Shown here piece by piece: positions 1 to 6,442 of a stretch of 6,442 nucleotides of DNA; position 1 is the stretch's first letter, and each line of letters opens with the position of its first letter. The notes below the pieces were generated by a model that saw only the letters and a list, made by a program, of their open reading frames with translations, had not been told where the DNA came from and made no database searches. The stretch comes from Actinomycetota bacterium (lineage in GTDB: Bacteria; Actinomycetota; Actinomycetes; Actinomycetales; Microbacteriaceae), in the NCBI GenBank assembly GCA_009704155.1, contig WLES01000050.1:1-6442 (forward strand). Reading direction: 5' to 3'. Position numbers and translations under genes: made by a program.

Positions 1-2808
1 CCACGGGTACGCAGCGACTTCGCGTGAGTAGGAGTGATTCCACTCACCGACGAGGAGCGACTGCGCAGTGTGCGGTGCGTTAACGAGTGGGTTGTCGTCA
101 GCGGGCCATTCACCGCGCACGACTGCTTCCGCTTCGCGCTTGATCCCAATCATCGCTTCAACGAACCGGTCGAGTTCCCCGATGTCTTCACTCTCGGTTG
201 GCTCAACCATGAGTGTTCCCGGCACGGGGAACGACATTGTTGGTGCGTGGAAACCGTAATCGACGAGTCGTTTGGCGACATCGTCAACGGTGACCCCGGT
301 TTCGGCAGTCAGCGGGCGGAGGTCCAGGATGCACTCGTGCGCAACTAGGCCGTTTTCTCCCGAATAAAGAACGGGATAGTGCTCACGAAGTCGAGCAGCA
401 ACGTAGTTCGCTGAGAGAACAGCGGCTGCCGTCGCGTGGCGAAGGCCATCCGACCCCAGCATCCGCACGTACGCCCACGAAATGGGCAGGATGCTCGGGC
501 TACCGAACGGTGCTGCGGCGATTGGTCCGCCCGCGTGGATGAACTCTCCCGGCTTACCCGTCTCCGAGTCAAACGCTGGGTGGTTGACGGCCTGAGCCAT
601 CGGGTGCCCTGGCAGGAAGGGTGCCAGGTGTGCCTTCGCAGCTACGGGGCCAACACCGGGACCGCCACCACCGTGCGGAATGGCGAACGTCTTGTGGAGG
701 TTGAGGTGAGAAACGTCGCCTCCGATGTCGCCGTAGCGGGCGAAACCGAGAAGCGCGTTGAGGTTTGCACCGTCGATGTAGACCTGACCACCGGCGTCAT
801 GGACTGCCGCTGTGATGGTCTTGATCCCGTGTTCGTAGACCCCGTGGGTCGACGGGTATGTGACCATGAGTGCCGCGAGCGTATCGCGGTGCTCCTCGAT
901 TTTCGCGTTCAAGTCGGCGATGTCAACGTCACCGTTTTCTTCACAAGCAACGACGACAACCTTCATTCCGGCCAGGATGGCGGACGCTGCGTTAGTACCG
1001 TGAGCGCTTGACGGAATGATGCACGTGACGCGGTGGGTGTCGCCGCGAGAAAGGTGGTAGCCACGAATCGCGAGAAGTCCAGCAAGCTCACCCTGTGAAC
1101 CAGCGTTGGGCTGAAGGCTGATGGTGTCGTAGCCCGTCAACTCAACAAGCCACTCTTCGAGTTGTGAGATGAGGAGGAGGTAACCGCCGACGTCACTCAC
1201 GGGTGCATAGGGGTGCAGCCCACCGAATTCGCGCCAGGTGACGGCTTCCATCTCTGTCGCCGAGTTGAGCTTCATCGTGCACGAGCCGAGCGGGATCATG
1301 CCGCGGTCGAGAGCGTAGTCCTTGTCAGCGAGGCGCTTGAGGAAGCGCATCATCGACGTTTCGCTTCGGTACGAGTGGAACACGGGGTGCGTGAGGATTT
1401 CGTCACTGCGCACGAAGGTCGCTTGGATGGCTGTGTCGACAAGCGTCGGCGCGGTGGTCGACTTCTCGGGGGTCAGTCCGAAAATCGGGTCGAGCAACAC
1501 ATCGTCTCCGCCCGCAAGAATTCCGGTTGCATCACCAATGGACAGTTCGTCGAACGACAGCTGAATCGTGTCCGCGTCGACGACGTGAAGCAACACTCCA
1601 CTCGAGTGTGCTGATTCGGCAATAGTCGACGCTTTGCCTGGGACTCGAACCTGAACAGTGTCGAAGAAGGTGTCGTGAACAATGGTGTGGCCTGCAGCCG
1701 CAGCACGGCGCGCGAACCTCGCGGCCCGTTCCGCGACGGCGACAGCAATCTCGCGGAGCCCCTGCGGTCCGTGATACACGGCGTACATTGCCGCGAGAAC
1801 TGCAAGGAGAACCTGGGCCGTACAAATGTTTGAGGTGGCCTTTTCACGGCGGATGTGCTGTTCGCGCGCCTGAAGCGTCAGACGATACGCGGGCTTTCCG
1901 TCAGCGTCTCGCGAAACTCCAATCAATCGTCCTGGCATCTGGCGCTCGAGGCCGGCTTTGACGGCGAAGAACGCTGAGTGAGGGCCACCGAAACCGAGCG
2001 GGACACCAAATCTCTGCGAGGAGCCAAGAACGATGTCTGCTCCCATCGATCCTGGGGAACGCAACAGCGTCAGCGCGAGAAGATCGCTGCCAACAATGGT
2101 CACAATTCCGGCGGCGGTTGCTGCCTCGAGGTCGCCGGCAATATCGCGAATTCGTCCTGATGCACCGGGATACTGAAGGTATGCCCCGAACGCACCGTCG
2201 GCGATCGCGTTTGCTCCATCACCGGCGGCAAAATCAACGAATCGAAGCTCAACACCGATCGGCTCAGCACGCGTTTCCAACACTGCGCGAACCTGCGGGA
2301 AGACGTCGACGTCAACGAGGAATGTCGTGGAGGCGTTGCCCGAGACTCGTCGCGCCATGAGCATCGCTTCAGCAGCAGCAGACGCTTCGTCAAGCATGCC
2401 CGCGTTTGCAGTGCCCATGCCCGTAAAGTCGCACACCATGGTTTGGAACGTGATGAGCGCTTCGAGCCGTCCCTGCGAAATCTCGGGCTGGTAAGGCGTA
2501 TACGCCGTGTACCACGATGGGTTTTCCAGAATGTTCCGTTTAATGACCGACGGCATGACTGTCTCGTAATATCCGAGACCAATGAGGCTTCGGTTGACCG
2601 TGTTTTCGTTTGCGAGCGCTCGCAACTCTGCGAGCGCTTCTCGTTCACTGGCAGCTGCAGGAATGCGTGAGGCAAAATCACCCTGGCGAATTCCGCCGGG
2701 CACCGCGGCAGTCATCAACGCGTCGAGCGAGTCATAACCGAGTCGGTCGAGAAGTACGGACTGTGAATCGCCCGTAATGCCAATGTGTCGTGAACGGAAG
2801 TCGGCCAT
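1..2808 (-). CDS. gcvP: Glycine dehydrogenase (aminomethyl-transferring), P protein; 3' end cut by window edge
   Basis: P protein of the glycine cleavage system: a cytosolic PLP enzyme that decarboxylates glycine and loads the aminomethyl group onto lipoylated GcvH. The frame is open for 936 codons from ATG at 2808 to base 1 with no stop. The N-terminus [10 protein letters not shown] is typical. The first half, with a degenerate PLP-fold, contains [11 protein letters not shown] and, from residue 262, [16 protein letters not shown]. The second half carries GSCTMKLNS (508 on), [11 protein letters not shown], and the PLP lysine in [16 protein letters not shown]. That lysine is residue 706, the same index as in the E. 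coli enzyme of 957 residues. The sequence ends at [11 protein letters not shown], so only about 20-30 C-terminal residues should be missing. The ATG lies 4 bases after the gcvH stop and has only a weak purine-rich stretch (GAGTAAGA) before it, which fits coupled translation. No frameshift was seen. Confidence 0.97.
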   Translation of the reverse strand, partial: MADFRSRHIGITGDSQSVLLDRLGYDSLDALMTAAVPGGIRQGDFASRIPAAASEREALAELRALANENTVNRSLIGLGYYETVMPSVIKRNILENPSWYTAYTPYQPEISQGRLEALITFQTMVCDFTGMGTANAGMLDEASAAAEAMLMARRVSGNASTTFLVDVDVFPQVRAVLETRAEPIGVELRFVDFAAGDGANAIADGAFGAYLQYPGASGRIRDIAGDLEAATAAGIVTIVGSDLLALTLLRSPGSMGADIVLGSSQRFGVPLGFGGPHSAFFAVKAGLERQMPGRLIGVSRDADGKPAYRLTLQAREQHIRREKATSNICTAQVLLAVLAAMYAVYHGPQGLREIAVAVAERAARFARRAAAAGHTIVHDTFFDTVQVRVPGKASTIAESAHSSGVLLHVVDADTIQLSFDELSIGDATGILAGGDDVLLDPIFGLTPEKSTTAPTLVDTAIQATFVRSDEILTHPVFHSYRSETSMMRFLKRLADKDYALDRGMIPLGSCTMKLNSATEMEAVTWREFGGLHPYAPVSDVGGYLLLISQLEEWLVELTGYDTISLQPNAGSQGELAGLLAIRGYHLSRGDTHRVTCIIPSSAHGTNAASAILAGMKVVVVACEENGDVDIADLNAKIEEHRDTLAALMVTYPSTHGVYEHGIKTITAAVHDAGGQVYIDGANLNALLGFARYGDIGGDVSHLNLHKTFAIPHGGGGPGVGPVAAKAHLAPFLPGHPMAQAVNHPAFDSETGKPGEFIHAGGPIAAAPFGSPSILPISWAYVRMLGSDGLRHATAAAVLSANYVAARLREHYPVLYSGENGLVAHECILDLRPLTAETGVTVDDVAKRLVDYGFHAPTMSFPVPGTLMVEPTESEDIGELDRFVEAMIGIKREAEAVVRGEWPADDNPLVNAPHTAQSLLVGEWNHSYSREVAAYPW
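2615..2638 (-). repeat. Perfect 10-bp inverted repeat with 4-base loop inside gcvP
   Basis: The minus strand reads AGCGCTCGCA (2638-2629), loop GAGT (2628-2625), then TGCGAGCGCT (2624-2615). It covers gcvP codons 57-65, where the protein reads EALAELRAL, so the symmetry partly comes from repeated Ala-Leu-Ala coding. A 12-base palindrome, GCGAGCGCTCGC (2612-2623), overlaps it. The stem would be very stable in mRNA. Any function is unproven. Confidence 0.6.
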
Positions 2809-2812
2809 GTTC

Positions 2813-3184
2813 TTACTCGGCGATCATTGCTTCGTAGTCGTCCGCTGACATGACGTCACCGATCGAGGAGAAGTTGACGGAGAACAACCATCCGGCGCCG
2901 TAGGGGTCGGAGTTGACCAACTCGGGCGAGTCGATGACGGCCTGGTTTGCTTCGACAATGTCACCTGAGACCGGGGCGAAGAGTTCGCCAACAGACTTAG
3001 TCGACTCAGCCTCACCGACGATGGAGCCGGCTGAAATTGTGGTTCCAGCCTTGGGCAGGTCGACGTACACGATGTCGCCAAGAGCGTCAGCTGCATACTG
3101 TGTGATTCCAACGACGGCAACACTGCCTTCGACGCGAATCCATTCGTGTTCGCTGGTGTACTGAAGGTTTGCGGGGATACTCAT
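2813..3184 (-). CDS. gcvH: Glycine cleavage system H protein (lipoyl carrier)
   Basis: Small lipoyl carrier protein that shuttles the aminomethyl intermediate between GcvP, GcvT and the L protein. It is 123 residues long, normal for the family. The N-terminus reads [12 protein letters not shown], followed by [20 protein letters not shown]. The lipoylation motif is [12 protein letters not shown], with the modified lysine at residue 63. The C-terminal half has [12 protein letters not shown] and [11 protein letters not shown]. The ATG overlaps the gcvT stop as ATGA (4 bases), and AAAGG sits 7 bases upstream as a ribosome binding site. The lysine needs a lipoyl ligase or octanoyltransferase encoded elsewhere. 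The gene is intact and shares the operon with gcvT and gcvP. Confidence 0.98.
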   Translation of the reverse strand: MSIPANLQYTSEHEWIRVEGSVAVVGITQYAADALGDIVYVDLPKAGTTISAGSIVGEAESTKSVGELFAPVSGDIVEANQAVIDSPELVNSDPYGAGWLFSVNFSSIGDVMSADDYEAMIAE

Positions 3185-4287
3185 GAGCGGGCCTTTCGAG
3201 AATAGAAGGGTAAAGGTACTACAACTGCTGGTATTTCTGTTCCGCGGACATCGACGGTGACGGTCGTGCCGAGCTCCGCAAAATCTGGTTCGATGAGCGC
3301 AAAGGCGATGGGGAAACCAAGGGTTGGTGACAGCGCACCCGAGGTGACAACGCCAATTGTCCTCCCGTTTGCGTGAACCGGGTAGTCGGCTCGCCCCGCT
3401 CGCTTGCCCTCCGACTGAAGCCCAACGAGTCGCGGCGCGTTAGCTGAGACACCGGCCATCACACCGTCTCGGCCAACGAAATTGTCCTTTGACATATCGA
3501 CAACCTTTTCCATTCCGACCTGGACTGGCTTGAGGTCGAGCGACAGTTCGTGACCGTACAGCGGCATTCCCGCCTCGAGTCGAAGCGTGTCCCGGCAGGC
3601 AAGCCCGCAGGCGAGCAAATCAAATTCCGCACCTGCAGCTTCGAGTGCGCGCCACAAATCAGCGGCGTGCGCGTTGTCGATGTAGAGTTCGAAACCGTCT
3701 TCTCCGGTGTAGCCGGTGCGGCCGACGAGAACGGACTCGCCGTTGAATTCACGGGGCAGGCATCGGTAGTAACCGAGTTCGGCAAGCCCCTCCGCCGAGA
3801 AACCCTGGGTTGCCTCAAGAATCGCAAGAGCGTTCGGGCCCTGCACCGCAATGAGGGCAACTTCTTCCGACCGATCCTCGACGACGCAAACAAAAGATTC
3901 TGCGCGATCACGAATCGCCGCGGCTGCGGGAAAACGGTTTCCTGCATTCGCGACAACCAAAAACTTTTCTTCCCCGAGTCGGTAGACAATGACGTCATCG
4001 ACAACCGTCCCCGCCTCTGACAAGATAAGCGAGTACTTCGCACGGCCAAGCGGAATCGACGACAGTGTTCCGGCGAGTGCATAATCTAACGCGGCAGCCG
4101 CCCCCGGGCCGGTGAGGTAAATCTCGGCCATGTGAGACAAGTCGAAAATGCCAGCAGAGGTTCGAACAGCGTGATGTTCAGCGAGGTCAGAGGTGTACCG
4201 CACGGGCATGTCCCATCCCGCGAAATCAGTGAAAGACGCTCCGCGTTCGCGATGAATTGCATCAAGCGGTGATTGCGTGAGTGTCAT
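3181..4287 (-). CDS. gcvT: Aminomethyltransferase, T protein of the glycine cleavage system
   Basis: T protein transfers the methylene group from the aminomethyl-lipoyl arm of GcvH to tetrahydrofolate, giving 5,10-methylene-THF and ammonia. The product is 368 residues, the usual size. Visible motifs are DFAGWDMPVRY (21-31), EHHAVRTSAGIFDLSHM (37-53), VVDDVIVYRL (95-104), TGYTGEDGFELY, CRDTLRLEAGMPLYGHEL and SPTLGFPIAFA. The Asp pair at 97-98 aligns with the catalytic folate-site Asp, Asp101 in E. coli. The ATG at 4287 is chosen because GGAGGA lies just before it and MTLTQSPL matches family N-termini. An in-frame ATG at 4380 would give 399 residues, but its extension would run through riboswitch aptamer 2, so it is rejected. 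The gene is first in the gcvTHP operon and is controlled by the upstream glycine riboswitch. Confidence 0.97.
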   Translation of the reverse strand: MTLTQSPLDAIHRERGASFTDFAGWDMPVRYTSDLAEHHAVRTSAGIFDLSHMAEIYLTGPGAAAALDYALAGTLSSIPLGRAKYSLILSEAGTVVDDVIVYRLGEEKFLVVANAGNRFPAAAAIRDRAESFVCVVEDRSEEVALIAVQGPNALAILEATQGFSAEGLAELGYYRCLPREFNGESVLVGRTGYTGEDGFELYIDNAHAADLWRALEAAGAEFDLLACGLACRDTLRLEAGMPLYGHELSLDLKPVQVGMEKVVDMSKDNFVGRDGVMAGVSANAPRLVGLQSEGKRAGRADYPVHANGRTIGVVTSGALSPTLGFPIAFALIEPDFAELGTTVTVDVRGTEIPAVVVPLPFYSRKARS

Positions 4288-4290
4288 GAA

Positions 4291-4297
4291 TCCTCCG
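4291..4297 (-). promoter_or_regulatory. Ribosome binding site of gcvT
   Basis: The minus strand reads CGGAGGA, then TTC, then the ATG at 4287. This near-perfect Shine-Dalgarno decides the gcvT start over the in-frame ATG codons at 4305 and 4380. The same 7 bases are fully complementary to TCCTCCG inside aptamer 2 (4387-4393), so the site may also be the switching target of the riboswitch; that role is inferred. Confidence 0.85.
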
Positions 4298-4300
4298 GGT

Positions 4301-4332
4301 GTCATCGCACAAACGCGGCACGTCTGCGTGAC
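4301..4332 (-). other. Hairpin between aptamer 2 and the gcvT ribosome binding site
   Basis: On the minus strand GTCA (4332-4329) can pair with TGAC (4304-4301). CGCAGACG (4328-4321) can pair with CGTTTGTG (4315-4308). This makes a 12-bp stem with two G-U pairs, a CGA bulge at 4307-4305 and a 5-base loop TGCCG at 4320-4316. The stem ends 3 bases before the Shine-Dalgarno. No T-run follows, so it is not an intrinsic terminator. It may be part of the expression platform or a spacer that keeps the ribosome binding site open. Confidence 0.5.
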
Positions 4333-4337
4333 TCCCC

Positions 4338-4500
4338 CTCTGTTTCGGGACCTGAGAGTTTCGGGCATAAGCCCTTTCACCGACGGCGGAGGAGTTAACC
4401 TCGCTTTTCAGAGTGACCTGGCACTGCGGTACGCGGACCTGAGAGTTTGGCGGGGAGGCTTGCTCCTTCGGTGACCGGCTAGCCGGTCTCTCCCGCAGTG
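4338..4500 (-). ncRNA. Tandem glycine riboswitch (two aptamers) upstream of gcvT
   Basis: A cis-acting leader that binds glycine and controls the gcv operon. Aptamer 1 is 4500-4422. Its P1 is an 8-bp perfect helix, CACTGCGG with CCGCAGTG. It also contains GGAGAG (4493-4488), a palindromic ACCGGCTAGCCGGT stem-loop (4487-4474), ACCGAAGGAGCAA (4472-4460) and AAACTCTCAGG (4448-4438). Aptamer 2 is 4413-4338. Its P1 is CTCTG with CAGAG, and it contains GTCGGTGAAAGGG (4384-4372) and a second AAACTCTCAGG (4361-4351). Eight bases, CCAGGTCA, link the aptamers. The duplicated AAACTCTCAGG, the GGAGAG and GAAGGAGCAA cores, and the position before gcvT are diagnostic of the glycine riboswitch class. Since the operon degrades glycine, an ON switch is expected. 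No intrinsic terminator follows, so translational control is more likely than attenuation. Confidence 0.95.
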
Positions 4501-4585
4501 TTGAGCGGTCGTGTTGAGTTGTGCTGTCAGTCTAACGCCGCGGGCGCGTTTTGGCTCTGCCCGATTAGCGTTTCTCGAGCCCGAT
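4501..4585. other. Intergenic region between the DUF1801 gene and the gcv riboswitch
   Basis: This short spacer holds the candidate -10 at 4529-4534. It also holds a GC-rich inverted repeat, AACGC with GCGTT, at 4534-4550. Two direct copies of GCCCGATT occur on the plus strand at 4559-4566 and 4579-4586, the last base of the second copy being the first base of the DUF1801 stop codon. No T-run follows any hairpin on the minus strand, so I see no intrinsic terminator for the upstream unit. Confidence 0.5.
4529..4534 (-). promoter_or_regulatory. Candidate -10 element for the gcv leader
   Basis: The minus strand reads TAGACT, which fits TANNNT. It would place transcription start near 4522, about 22 bases before aptamer 1, a sensible leader length. 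No recognisable -35 hexamer lies 16-18 bases upstream, where the sequence is GC-rich. The call is tentative. Confidence 0.3.
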
Positions 4586-4972
4586 TTAAGGCCTAGTCCA
4601 ACCATCGACTTCGAGAACTTGCATCTTCTCCTCGATAAGGACGGCGATGAGCTCTTGTGACAAGGGTTCGTCGACTCGAAAGTGTAAGGACGACATCGTT
4701 CGAGTGAAACCCTCGAGGTGCCTCTCGATCCCGACAAAGACCCGACCGCTGTGCGGCAAGAACGCACAGTGGTTCTTGAACGCTGCGATGCCGGCAACGA
4801 CTTTGCCATTCACCACGAACCCTGGCATTCCGTATGAGATCTTTTGGGTCGCGTTCGGGATGACGGCCAGTATTCGTCGGCGCACCTCTTCGAGCGTCGA
4901 GCGCTTGGGCTCAGGCAGCGCCTGGATGTAGGCGTCAACTTCGGCAACACCTGCGCCCGGGTCGTTAGACAA
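4586..4972 (-). CDS. DUF1801 (YdhG-like) domain protein
   Basis: Small cytosolic protein of 128 residues made almost entirely of one DUF1801 domain. Recognisable pieces are VDAYIQALPEPKRSTLEEVRR near the N-terminus, ISYGMPGFVVNGK (45-57), GIAAFKNHCAFLPHSG (61-76) and HFRVDEPLSQELI (97-109). B. subtilis YdhG (Fra), from the same family, has been described as a frataxin-like iron chaperone. Most members are uncharacterised, and no function can be assigned here. The TTG at 4972 is chosen: it lies just before the family's conserved start and overlaps the trkA/ktrA stop by 8 bases. AGAGG lies 12 bases upstream, a long spacing. An in-frame ATG at 5152 would give 188 residues but would overlap the regulator gene by 188 bases with no family homology. 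The gene is last in the potassium uptake unit. Confidence 0.85.
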   Translation of the reverse strand: MSNDPGAGVAEVDAYIQALPEPKRSTLEEVRRRILAVIPNATQKISYGMPGFVVNGKVVAGIAAFKNHCAFLPHSGRVFVGIERHLEGFTRTMSSLHFRVDEPLSQELIAVLIEEKMQVLEVDGWTRP

Positions 4973-5663
4973 TTTGGGCAAATTCCTCTGCTGCGCGGGT
5001 CGAACCGCCAACGAGAATGACGTCGCCGTCGACCAGTTCTGACAGTGAATCCGCCGGGAGCCACACCGCGTCATCGTGTCGAATTGCGAGGATGGTGACA
5101 TTAAACCGTGATCGAACACGCGATTCCCCGAGCGTACGTCCAACGAGCTCACTGTTTGCGGTCATCTTGACGATGACATAGTCGTTGTCAATTTCGAGGA
5201 AATCGAGAGCGGCTCCTCGCACGAGGTGGGCCACGCGACGACCCATTTCCTTCTCAGGGTAAACAACGTGGTGAACGCCAAGTTGACTGAGAATTCGTCC
5301 GTGGGCGTCGTTTAGTGCCTTGGCCCAAATTGATGGAATCCCGAGGCTGACGAGCATCGACGCTGTGAGGATGCTGGCCTGCAAATCTGACCCAATTGCG
5401 ACAACCACGCGCTCGAACTGGTCGACGGATAGCTCCCGCAAGACCTCTTCGCGAGTTGAATCTGCGACCACAACCCGAGTCAGCTGACCGTTGAGGCGTT
5501 GCACGACATCCTCGCGTGCGTCAATTCCAAGGACCTCGGTACCCGTATTCATGAGCTCAATAGCGAGTTCTTGGCCGAAGCGGCCCAACCCTATGACGGC
5601 GACGCTGTCCGCCCTCGCGATTCGACTGCCGCTCACTCCGGTGAAGATGCTGTTCTTAGCCAA
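4965..5663 (-). CDS. ktrA: TrkA/KtrA-family potassium uptake regulator (RCK domains)
   Basis: Cytosolic regulatory subunit that gates the adjacent membrane channel subunit. It has 232 residues in a single RCK_N plus RCK_C arrangement, which is KtrA-like. E. coli TrkA, by contrast, is a tandem duplication about twice as long. The Rossmann nucleotide-binding loop is VIGLGRFGQELA (24-34), and the acidic residue ending strand 2 is D48 in LGIDAR. ADSTREEVL (67-75) and HHVVYPEKEMGRRVA (131-145) follow. RCK_C spans about 150-232 and includes ELVGRTLGE and DGDVILVGG. In the family RCK_N binds ATP/ADP or NAD(H), and in several Gram-positives RCK_C binds c-di-AMP; neither can be proven here. The start is TTG at 5663, with AAAGG 7 bases upstream, overlapping the ktrB stop by 8 bases. 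The name trkA is also in common use. Confidence 0.93.
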   Translation of the reverse strand: MAKNSIFTGVSGSRIARADSVAVIGLGRFGQELAIELMNTGTEVLGIDAREDVVQRLNGQLTRVVVADSTREEVLRELSVDQFERVVVAIGSDLQASILTASMLVSLGIPSIWAKALNDAHGRILSQLGVHHVVYPEKEMGRRVAHLVRGAALDFLEIDNDYVIVKMTANSELVGRTLGESRVRSRFNVTILAIRHDDAVWLPADSLSELVDGDVILVGGSTRAAEEFAQIV

Positions 5664-6442
5664 TTGCTGGCCTTTCTTTCGGGAACTGATACAGCGGTGG
5701 TCGTTGTTTCAACGCAAGCGATGCGCCGATAGTGAGTGGTCCAATGCGACCAACAAACATCAACACCACGAGAATAGTCTGCGATACGGGGTCGAGGCTC
5801 GCGGACAGACCAGTGCTCGACCCGACAGTGGCGAACGCCGAAATCACTTCGAACATCACGAAGTCAAGCCGCTCTTTGGAGATGTACACGATGGCGATGG
5901 TTGCTGCCATCACCGCGCCAACCGCGAAAAGCGCGATGGTGATGGCTTCGCGGTGAACGGCTCGGGAGAGACGCTTTCCGAAAATGTTGACAACGCTGTC
6001 CCCACGTAGCTCGGCGAACACGATAAACATCAGGACGGCAAACGTTGTCACCTTGATCCCACCGCCAGTTCCACCGGGACCGGCGCCGATGAACATGAGG
6101 ATGTCGAGGACAAGTAGCGTCTCCGGGTTCGCTTTGGCGAGGTCGACGGTGTTGAAGCCAGACGACCTGGCCTGAACGGAGTGGAAAAACGCTGTCTGAA
6201 TCTTGTCGATGATTGGCATCGGCCCGAGAGTGTTGGGATTACTCCATTCAAAGGCGGCGAAAGCGACTGCCCCGACGAAAAACAGGATCACGAACATGAA
6301 TATGACGAGGTTGGTGTTCATGCTCCAGCGATGAACGTGCCGAAACTCTTTGCGGAGTTGCGCGAGGACAGGGTATCCAAAACTCCCGAGGATAATGGCC
6401 ACACACAGTGTTGCCGTGATCCACGGGTCCGTTGCGAACCCG
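5656..6442 (-). CDS. ktrB: TrkH/KtrB-family potassium uptake membrane subunit; 5' end outside window
   Basis: Membrane subunit of a Trk/Ktr-type potassium uptake system, forming the ion pore. The frame is open at the right edge and encodes 261 residues before TAA. KtrB proteins are about 450 residues, so roughly the last half to two thirds is present. The GTG at 6402 is internal, not the start: coding continues upstream as PWITATLCVAIILGS. Visible parts are a TM helix (about 44-64), a pore loop with ARSSGFNT (91-98) and the helix with GPGGTGGGIK (121-130). Further TM segments follow at about 133-145 and 165-187, then a pore loop ATVGSSTGLS (204-213) and a last helix with MFVGRIGPLTIG (228-239). 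The glycines in the two pore loops are the expected filter positions. The gene overlaps ktrA by 8 bases, so the two subunits are probably made in a coupled way. Confidence 0.93.
   Translation of the reverse strand, partial: GFATDPWITATLCVAIILGSFGYPVLAQLRKEFRHVHRWSMNTNLVIFMFVILFFVGAVAFAAFEWSNPNTLGPMPIIDKIQTAFFHSVQARSSGFNTVDLAKANPETLLVLDILMFIGAGPGGTGGGIKVTTFAVLMFIVFAELRGDSVVNIFGKRLSRAVHREAITIALFAVGAVMAATIAIVYISKERLDFVMFEVISAFATVGSSTGLSASLDPVSQTILVVLMFVGRIGPLTIGASLALKQRPPLYQFPKERPAIG

Noticed and set aside
436..1011. Plus-strand open frame of 191 codons
   Set aside because: It lies entirely antisense to the intact gcvP coding frame, shows no recognisable domain, and is the usual by-product of high-GC codon use.
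2100..2681. Minus-strand open frame of 193 codons inside gcvP
   Set aside because: Out of frame with the continuous GcvP translation; its Arg/Ser-rich product is a frame shadow.
1..2808. gcvP as a pseudogene because no closed frame is visible
   Set aside because: The frame is continuous for 936 codons with all key motifs, and simply runs past the window edge.
3550..4020. Plus-strand open frame of 156 codons
   Set aside because: Antisense to gcvT, with no family motif and no convincing ribosome binding site.
4288..4380. N-terminal extension of GcvT to an ATG at 4380
   Set aside because: The extension would be encoded by aptamer 2 sequence; the strong SD and family N-terminus place the start at 4287.
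4474..4487. 14-base palindrome ACCGGCTAGCCGGT as a repressor operator
   Set aside because: It is explained as a stem-loop within riboswitch aptamer 1.
4534..4550. GC-rich inverted repeat as an intrinsic terminator
   Set aside because: The stem is only 5 bp and no T-run follows on the minus strand; the T's lie on the side facing the plus strand, where no gene ends.
4408..4809. Minus-strand open frame of 133 codons crossing from the DUF1801 gene into the riboswitch
   Set aside because: Arg/Ser-rich shadow frame that overlaps both a supported gene and the riboswitch.
4973..5152. N-terminal extension of the DUF1801 protein to an ATG at 5152
   Set aside because: It would overlap ktrA by 188 bases, and its extra 60 residues show no homology.

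Overview
The window comes from a high-GC Gram-positive bacterium. Sampled lines run from the low fifties to about 60% GC, and the tandem glycine riboswitch has a second aptamer of the kind seen upstream of actinobacterial gcv genes. An actinobacterium is the best guess, possibly a moderate-GC member of Microbacteriaceae, but no marker in the window fixes the genus. Every gene lies on the minus strand, so the biological order runs from high to low coordinates.

Region A (6442 to 4586) is a tightly packed three-gene unit. It holds the C-terminal part of a TrkH/KtrB-type potassium channel subunit (5' end outside the window), its cytosolic RCK regulator TrkA/KtrA, and a small DUF1801 (YdhG-like) protein. 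Both junctions are 8-base overlaps in which a TTG start sits just before the upstream TAA stop, which suggests translational coupling.

Region B (4585 to 4288) is the only long gene-free stretch. It holds a weak promoter candidate, a tandem two-aptamer glycine riboswitch, a hairpin between the second aptamer and the ribosome binding site, and a strong Shine-Dalgarno sequence for gcvT. The Shine-Dalgarno is perfectly complementary over 7 bases to a segment of aptamer 2, which gives a concrete candidate for translational switching.

Region C (4287 to 1) is a glycine cleavage operon in the order gcvT, gcvH, gcvP. gcvT and gcvH overlap by 4 bases, and gcvH and gcvP are 4 bases apart. GcvP decarboxylates glycine, GcvH carries the aminomethyl group on its lipoyl lysine, and GcvT passes the one-carbon unit to tetrahydrofolate. 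The L protein is not in the window. gcvP runs off the left edge and lacks only its last few tens of residues.

I saw no CRISPR array, mobile element, tRNA or rRNA, and no clearly new system. The most informative signals are the riboswitch expression platform, the paired TTG junctions, and a perfect 10-bp hairpin early in gcvP.
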